Part shown: piece by piece, positions 57,822 to 64,000 of the stretch
Layout of the letters: each line of letters begins with the position of its first letter
Numbering within the stretch: the first letter of the stretch is position 1
Origin: Synechococcus sp. AG-670-B23
Lineage (GTDB): Bacteria; Cyanobacteriota; Cyanobacteriia; PCC-6307; Cyanobiaceae
Assembly: GCA_003209165.1 (NCBI GenBank)
Contig: QCSL01000007.1
Span: forward strand, 1 to 64,000
Direction: 5' to 3'
DNA: 64,000 bases
Position numbers and translations under genes: made by a program
The notes under the pieces: model-generated
Told to the model about the DNA's origin: nothing
Seen by the model: the letters and a program-made list of their open reading frames with translations, nothing else
Database searches by the model: none

Positions 57822-59762
57822 TCAGACGGTGGCAACGGCAGAGGAGCGGCGACGGCGACGGCGGGGCTCGTCGTGCTCAGCTGTTTCCGCCACCGCCACA
57901 GGCTCGGGCTCAGCCAGTTCGCTGATAGCAGTCGGCTCTGGTTCGGTGATCGTTAGGTTAGTCAGCGGCTCCAAGGGGGTGATCTCCACCATCAGGGGTG
58001 CCGACTCATCCGAGGCGGATGAGGTGACAACATCGGGCATCTCAGCGGCTGGGTTCGAAGTGGGCTGACTCGCCCCATTGCGTGACCCTGAACGACCACC
58101 ACGTCCGCCGCGACGACGACGCCGTACGGAACTGGCCTCCAATTGCTGGCGCGCCGCTTCTAGCACCTGCTGCTCGTCCTCGCCAGGACGCACAACCCTT
58201 ACAAATACGTTGTCGGCTTCAGGAGGCTCCCCCAGCAGCAGAGCAGGGTTCAATCCCAGCCAACCAAACAGTTGCTGTTGCTCGTCGGTCATCGGAACGG
58301 CAACCAGTTGGGGGTCCTGACGACGGGCTGTCACAGGCTCCTGCGCCTCTTGGGTCGACACCTCAGGGGCAGTGGTATCGGACGTCTCGACCGGAAGGAC
58401 GCTGTCCTGACTGCCGCGCCCTCGACCACCGCGCCGCCGGCGGCCACTGCCACCATTCTCTCCAAGCGAAACCACTTCGGCGCGGGCAGAGGCCGACGAA
58501 CGCACCAATCCCGTGGCCGTCGCGAGAGGTTGAAGTAGGTCTTTGCCGGGGAGCACTGCCACATGGCCCAGACCACCACAGCTGGGGCATGCCCGGCCGA
58601 ACAGTTCATAGATGTTCTGCCCTTGGCGCTTGCGGGTGAGTTCCAAAAGGCCCAGTTCACTGAGCTGTGCGATCTGCGGCCGCGCTGAATCGTTACGAAC
58701 AGCTGTCGTGAAATGCTCCAACAGCTGGAGCTGATCACGACGGGAATCCATATCGATGAAATCGATAATGATCACCCCACCGATGTTGCGCAGCTTGAGC
58801 TGACGAGCGATCTCGATCGCCGCCTCACAGTTGGTCCACAGAACGGTTTCGCGCGCATTGGCCGACCGCGTGAACGAGCCCGAGTTCACGTCAATCACCG
58901 TGAGCGCTTCGGTGGGCTCAATAATCACGTAGCCACCGGACGGCAGATCAACCCGCGGCTTCAATGCATCGCGGATGGCGGCGTTGACTTTGTAGTGCTC
59001 CAGCAACTCACTGGGTTCACTGTGCGCTTCCAACAGCACATTGCTGGCCTCAGCGCCAAGGAAGCTGCTCACACGGCCCACAGCGCCGGCATCATCAACC
59101 ACAACACGGGCCAAATCTGGTCCCATGTGATCCCGAAGAATACGGTGGATGAAGTCTTCGTCGCGATTGAGCAACACAGGTGGTGAAGCTGTCTCAGCTG
59201 CTTGCTGGATGGCCTCCCACTGGCGCAGCAGGGATTCCAGATCTTCAATCAGCAGGTCTTCGCTGATGCAATCGGCTTCCGTGCGGATCAGGAGACCAGC
59301 TCCAGGCGGCTTGATCAGAACACCAAGAGCACGGAGTCGATTCCGTTCTGCATCGGAACTGATGCGCCGGGAGATATTGACCCCCTGCCCATGGGGCTGA
59401 AGCACCAGGTAGCGACCTGGCAGGGCAAGGTTCCCCGTCAACCGCGGGCCCTTGGTACCGGTCGGTTCTTTCATCACTTGAACCAGAACCTTTTGGCGGG
59501 GCTCGAGAAGTTCAGTGATCCCGGCCGAACCCTTCTTCAGACGAAGCGGCCCGAGATCGGTGACATGTATGAAACCATTTTTCTCACTCTCACCGATATT
59601 GACGAAGGCAGCATCAATGCCTGGCAGAACATTTTCAACCGTTCCTAAATAGACATCTCCGATCTGGTAACGACCCTGGGCGACGATCAGTTCATCAACA
59701 CGTTCATCGGTAAGCACCGCTGCGATGCGCAGCTGCTCCGCGATAACAATTTGCTGGGGCAT
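57822..59762 (-). CDS. rne: Ribonuclease E/G
   Basis: S1 domain [41 protein letters not shown] Zn-link; Arg-rich C-terminus. Confidence 0.97.
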   Translation of the reverse strand: MPQQIVIAEQLRIAAVLTDERVDELIVAQGRYQIGDVYLGTVENVLPGIDAAFVNIGESEKNGFIHVTDLGPLRLKKGSAGITELLEPRQKVLVQVMKEPTGTKGPRLTGNLALPGRYLVLQPHGQGVNISRRISSDAERNRLRALGVLIKPPGAGLLIRTEADCISEDLLIEDLESLLRQWEAIQQAAETASPPVLLNRDEDFIHRILRDHMGPDLARVVVDDAGAVGRVSSFLGAEASNVLLEAHSEPSELLEHYKVNAAIRDALKPRVDLPSGGYVIIEPTEALTVIDVNSGSFTRSANARETVLWTNCEAAIEIARQLKLRNIGGVIIIDFIDMDSRRDQLQLLEHFTTAVRNDSARPQIAQLSELGLLELTRKRQGQNIYELFGRACPSCGGLGHVAVLPGKDLLQPLATATGLVRSSASARAEVVSLGENGGSGRRRRGGRGRGSQDSVLPVETSDTTAPEVSTQEAQEPVTARRQDPQLVAVPMTDEQQQLFGWLGLNPALLLGEPPEADNVFVRVVRPGEDEQQVLEAARQQLEASSVRRRRRGGRGGRSGSRNGASQPTSNPAAEMPDVVTSSASDESAPLMVEITPLEPLTNLTITEPEPTAISELAEPEPVAVAETAEHDEPRRRRRRSSAVATV

Positions 59763-60016
59763 AAGAAACTGGTTGAGCCCGGTTGAGGGCCAAATCCGTT
59801 AAGGAACCTTCCGGTTCTCCCTAACGGGGTGATGGAAAGATCTGAACTGGTCAGCAAGACCAAAAGTTTGCGGAGCAAGAACTCCTATGAATCAGGCTTA
59901 GGGGTTCCGAAAAGACCACCTTCAAGCTGTGATTTGGACCTCGATATCCGTTTGGGATCAGGCAAGACCGGAACAATGTTGGCCCCGACGGACGTAACAC
60001 CTGTTCTGTATTCAAA

Positions 60017-62680
60017 TTAGCACTGCGCACTAAGTTGCAGGGCTTCTCTGGCCAAACGTTGCACCTCTAAGGGCTGGCCAATGTTCACGGCAAGCCAGTG
60101 CTGAATCTGTGCAGGGCGCAAACTTCGGCCAATCTCATCCACCTCTGCTTCCAACCGAAGCCGAACGGATCCATTGGCGTTCTGATCGGTCACGTACAGC
60201 GCTTTCAACGCGGGGCGGCAATCCCGCTCCCGGGGGCGGCCCTTCTTATCGGTGTCATGCCACACCAACGTTGTGGCCTGCAGGAGCTGATCCACCGCCG
60301 CATTCCAATCAAACGGGAACGGCGTCTGCTCTTTTGGCACGAGATCGAAACACCAGACGGCGCCCGTTAGTTCTTGCGAGAGGCTTTTGCCTCTGAGGGG
60401 AACCTCGGCTGCCGCCAGCAGCTGAATGCCCTCCGGCAGCAACGGCTCAAGCGACTTGCAGAGGTGATTGGGGTCCACGGCCTCGGTGAATTCCAGATCC
60501 ATCCACTCGCTCTGGGCCTCAGCGCCGAGGGGCAGGGCCAAAGCGATCTGAATCCGCGGTAGTGGATGGAACCCACCGGTGAAGCTGATCGGAAGGGCAC
60601 TGCGTCGCAGTGCCCGCTCCAGCATGCGCATCAGATCAAGGTGGCTGAGAAACGCCATCGATCCCGTCTTTGCGAATTGCACCCGGATCCGGCACACCCG
60701 TTCACTGGGCGGTGCCTGGGTCGGCATCTGGGTCGGCACAGCTGGAGCAGGAACAACCACGTTGTGCCCGAGATCCGGTCCGCAGACACCACACCTACTG
60801 CAACCGTCAAAGGAGCAGTCGGGCACAACCGCCGCAGCCAGAGCCCGTTGCAGATCGTCCACCAGCCAGGCCTTGTCGATGCCGGTTTCGATGTGATCCC
60901 ATGGAAGCGGCTGATCACAGAACACTTTCAGGTCCTCTCGATCCAGGGCAGCCACGGCACTCCAGCCCCCCAGCTCCATTTCCCGGTAGCGCCCCTCTAG
61001 GCCAGCATCCGCGATAGCTCCGGTCCAGGCGGCGTAGGTGCGATCCAGCGACTCGAACCAGGCATCCATACCGGCACCGGCCCGCCAGGCCGCCTCGATC
61101 ACAGGGGCAAGGCGCCGATCACTACGACCCACAAAATCCTCTATGGCCGACAGCCGCACATCGGTGAAGTTCACCTTCACGCCGCGCAAACGCCTGAAGG
61201 CCTCTTTGAGCAAGGCTTGACGCCGCTCGAACTCGGCCGTGGAGACGCTGTGCCACTGGAAAGGGGTGTGGGGCTTGGGCGTGAAATTGCTGATCGTGAT
61301 GTTCAGATTCAGCCGACCCAGGTCACGGCAGCGCTGCTGCAGCATCACGCAGGTCTCGGCAATGCCGAGGACATCGGCATCCGTCTCACCAGGGAGACCG
61401 ATCATGAAGTACAGCTTCACCTTGCGATAGCCGTTCTGCATAGCCGTGCGGATGCCATGCAGCAGGTCGTCATCGGTTAGGCCCTTGTTGACGATGTCGC
61501 GGAGACGCTGCGTTCCGGCCTCGGGGGCGAAGGTGAGACCCGCTTTCCTTGTGCCGCCAAGGATGTGGGCAATGTCTTCATCAAAGCGATCCACCCGCTG
61601 ACTGGGCAGCTGAAGCGTGACGTTCTGATCCGCGAGGCGGTTGCGCAACTCAACCCCCACCGCCGGAAGCGCCAGATAGTCGCTGCAGCTCAGGGAGAGC
61701 AACGAGAAATCGCTGTAGCCGGTTTGTTTCATTCCGGTCTCCACAGCCTCAATCACTGCCTCGGGCTCCACATCCCGAGCCGGACGCGTCAACATCCCGG
61801 GCTGGCAGAACCGACAGCCCCGGGTGCAGCCGCGTCGAATCTCCACCGTGAGACGGTCGTGCACCGTTTCCACGTGGGGAACAAGACCCGTGGCGTAGTG
61901 GGGCATCGGCGTCGCCACACGCCGAAGAACCCGCGCCGGAAGATCAGGGTGAAGCGGCTTAAGGGTGACCCCATCGGCGCCGGTCCCGTAAAGAGATGGC
62001 ACGTAAACACCAGGAACCTGGGCCAGATCGCGAAGCAGTTGCGATCGGGTCAATCCATCGGCTTTGGCCTGAGCCACCACCAGACCAATTTCGGGCAAAA
62101 GCTCCTCACCGTCGCCAAGGGCGATGAAATCGAAGAACGGGGCATAGGGCTCTGGATTGCTGGTGGCGGTGGGACCGCCAGCAAAGATCAGCGGAGGCGA
62201 TGCAGGGTCACTCAGCGGCAAGTCGCCCCGATCAGCGGAGCGAATGGGCACTCGGGCCAGGTCCAGCATCTCGAGGATGTTAGTGGCGCCCAGTTCATAA
62301 CTAAGGCTGAAGCCCAGAATGTCGAAGCCAGGCAAAGGCCGACGGCTTTCCACCGCAAACAACGCCTGTGAGCGCTCCCGCAAGCGGCCCGCCAGATCGG
62401 CCGCCGGGAGATAGGCGCGATCACACAACTGCCCAGGTACGGCATTGAGGATCGAATAAAGAATGATGTGGCCGAGGTTGCTGGAGCCGACCTCATAGAT
62501 CTCGGGGTAGGTGAGCGCCCAGCGAACCGACGCTGCCTGCCAATCCCGTGGTTCAACCCCTAGCTCGTGCCCGATGTAGCGGGCCGGTTTGTTGATGCCG
62601 CTATCCACCAGGGCATTGAAATCAACCGGGTGATCCAGGGAAGATACGACCACGTCGAATGTCCTGACTCCTGAGTTCAT
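60017..62680 (-). CDS. Radical SAM protein fused to DUF2344 (TIGR03960 + TIGR03936 type)
   Basis: [18 protein letters not shown] radical SAM Cys motif; C-terminal [27 protein letters not shown] typical of DUF2344. Confidence 0.92.
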   Translation of the reverse strand: MNSGVRTFDVVVSSLDHPVDFNALVDSGINKPARYIGHELGVEPRDWQAASVRWALTYPEIYEVGSSNLGHIILYSILNAVPGQLCDRAYLPAADLAGRLRERSQALFAVESRRPLPGFDILGFSLSYELGATNILEMLDLARVPIRSADRGDLPLSDPASPPLIFAGGPTATSNPEPYAPFFDFIALGDGEELLPEIGLVVAQAKADGLTRSQLLRDLAQVPGVYVPSLYGTGADGVTLKPLHPDLPARVLRRVATPMPHYATGLVPHVETVHDRLTVEIRRGCTRGCRFCQPGMLTRPARDVEPEAVIEAVETGMKQTGYSDFSLLSLSCSDYLALPAVGVELRNRLADQNVTLQLPSQRVDRFDEDIAHILGGTRKAGLTFAPEAGTQRLRDIVNKGLTDDDLLHGIRTAMQNGYRKVKLYFMIGLPGETDADVLGIAETCVMLQQRCRDLGRLNLNITISNFTPKPHTPFQWHSVSTAEFERRQALLKEAFRRLRGVKVNFTDVRLSAIEDFVGRSDRRLAPVIEAAWRAGAGMDAWFESLDRTYAAWTGAIADAGLEGRYREMELGGWSAVAALDREDLKVFCDQPLPWDHIETGIDKAWLVDDLQRALAAAVVPDCSFDGCSRCGVCGPDLGHNVVVPAPAVPTQMPTQAPPSERVCRIRVQFAKTGSMAFLSHLDLMRMLERALRRSALPISFTGGFHPLPRIQIALALPLGAEAQSEWMDLEFTEAVDPNHLCKSLEPLLPEGIQLLAAAEVPLRGKSLSQELTGAVWCFDLVPKEQTPFPFDWNAAVDQLLQATTLVWHDTDKKGRPRERDCRPALKALYVTDQNANGSVRLRLEAEVDEIGRSLRPAQIQHWLAVNIGQPLEVQRLAREALQLSAQC

Positions 62681-62733
62681 CGTATGGAGCTGCCGACACG
62701 GCAGGATGCCCCGCAGACATAACTTCCGGTTCC

Positions 62734-63960
62734 GTGGTTCAGGTCAACGGCAATTACCTCAAGCTCAAGGCGGGCTACCTGTTCCCTGAGATCGGTCGGC
62801 GTGTCAAAGCCTTCAGCACCGCCAATCCCGATGCAGGTCTGATCCGCCTGGGAATCGGTGATGTCACGGAGCCCCTGCCACTGGCCTGCCGTGAAGCGAT
62901 GAAAACCGCCATTGATGCGATGGGCACAGCCGAAGGCTTCCACGGCTATGGCCCTGAACAGGGCTACAGCTGGCTGCGGGAGATCATCGCCAAGAATGAC
63001 TTCCAATCGCGCGGCTGCGACATCAGTGCCAAGGAAATTTTTGTTTCCGATGGCTCCAAGTGCGACAGCAGCAACATCCTCGACATCCTTGGCGAGGGCA
63101 ACAAAGTGGCCGTCACGGACCCAGTTTATCCGGTGTATGTGGACAGCAATGTGATGGCTGGCCGCACCGGTGAAACCGTAGAGATCGGTCGCTATGCGGG
63201 CCTGACCTACCTGCCGATCAGCGCTGACAACGGTTTTGCAGCACAGATTCCCACTGAACCGGTCGACCTGATTTACCTCTGCTTCCCCAACAACCCCACC
63301 GGTGCCGTCGCCACCCGAGAGGAACTTCAAGCCTGGGTGAACTACGCCCGCGCCAATGGCGCGCTGATCCTGTTCGATGCCGCCTATGAGGCCTTCATTC
63401 AGGACCCGAAACTCCCCCACTCCATTTTTGAGATCGAAGGAGCCCGCGATTGCGCGATCGAGTTCCGTTCCTTCTCGAAAAACGCTGGCTTCACCGGCAC
63501 GCGCTGTGCCTTTACTGTGGTGCCCAAGGGGCTGAAAGGCAAAGCAGCCAATGGCGAAGAGGTGGAACTCTGGGGTCTTTGGAACCGACGCCAGAGCACG
63601 AAGTTCAACGGTGTGAGCTACATCATTCAACGCGGTGCTGAGGCTGTTTATTCCGAAGCCGGTCAGGCCGAGGTAAGAGCCCTGGTGACCTTCTACATGA
63701 AGAACGCCGCTATCATCTGCCGCGAACTCAGAGCGGCAGGTCTAACCGTCTTTGGCGGCGAACACGCTCCTTACGTCTGGATCAAGACCCCCAAAGGAAT
63801 GGACTCCTGGGGCTTCTTCGACCACCTACTCAACAAAGCCAACGTGGTCGGTACACCCGGCAGCGGTTTTGGCGCCGCTGGAGAGGGATATTTCCGCTTG
63901 TCCGCCTTCAACAGCCGGGCCAATGTGGACGAGGCTATGGCCCGCATCAAAGCCTTGTGA
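62734..63960 (+). CDS. dapL: LL-diaminopimelate aminotransferase
   Basis: [64 protein letters not shown] start. Confidence 0.97.
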   Translation: MVQVNGNYLKLKAGYLFPEIGRRVKAFSTANPDAGLIRLGIGDVTEPLPLACREAMKTAIDAMGTAEGFHGYGPEQGYSWLREIIAKNDFQSRGCDISAKEIFVSDGSKCDSSNILDILGEGNKVAVTDPVYPVYVDSNVMAGRTGETVEIGRYAGLTYLPISADNGFAAQIPTEPVDLIYLCFPNNPTGAVATREELQAWVNYARANGALILFDAAYEAFIQDPKLPHSIFEIEGARDCAIEFRSFSKNAGFTGTRCAFTVVPKGLKGKAANGEEVELWGLWNRRQSTKFNGVSYIIQRGAEAVYSEAGQAEVRALVTFYMKNAAIICRELRAAGLTVFGGEHAPYVWIKTPKGMDSWGFFDHLLNKANVVGTPGSGFGAAGEGYFRLSAFNSRANVDEAMARIKAL

Positions 63961-64000
63961 ACCCCTTCTCAGTCCCTTTAGATTTTAAAAGATTCGGATC

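Overview
This window looks like marine picocyanobacterial chromosome (Synechococcus-like), judged from gene content and protein sequences only. It is almost entirely housekeeping and photosynthesis genes. Major blocks are recA; the S10/spc/alpha ribosomal-protein supercluster (rplC to rplQ, then truA, rplM, rpsI, rpmE, prfA); psaI-psaL; psaA-psaB; cbiG-cobJ; lipA; ferredoxin-GOGAT; the str cluster (rpsL-rpsG-fusA-tuf-rpsJ); pheA; rnhB-rne-radical SAM; and dapL. Three tRNAs are readable: Gln-TTG, Ser-GCT and Pro-CGG. I saw no CRISPR array, transposon, prophage or defence island. The most notable signals are (1) pheA split by one extra base in a G9 tract, (2) a strongly structured leader before rplM-rpsI with mutually exclusive hairpins, and (3) other structured intergenic segments before rplC, secY, rpsJ and rne. 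All structures were found by eye and none was folded or searched computationally.
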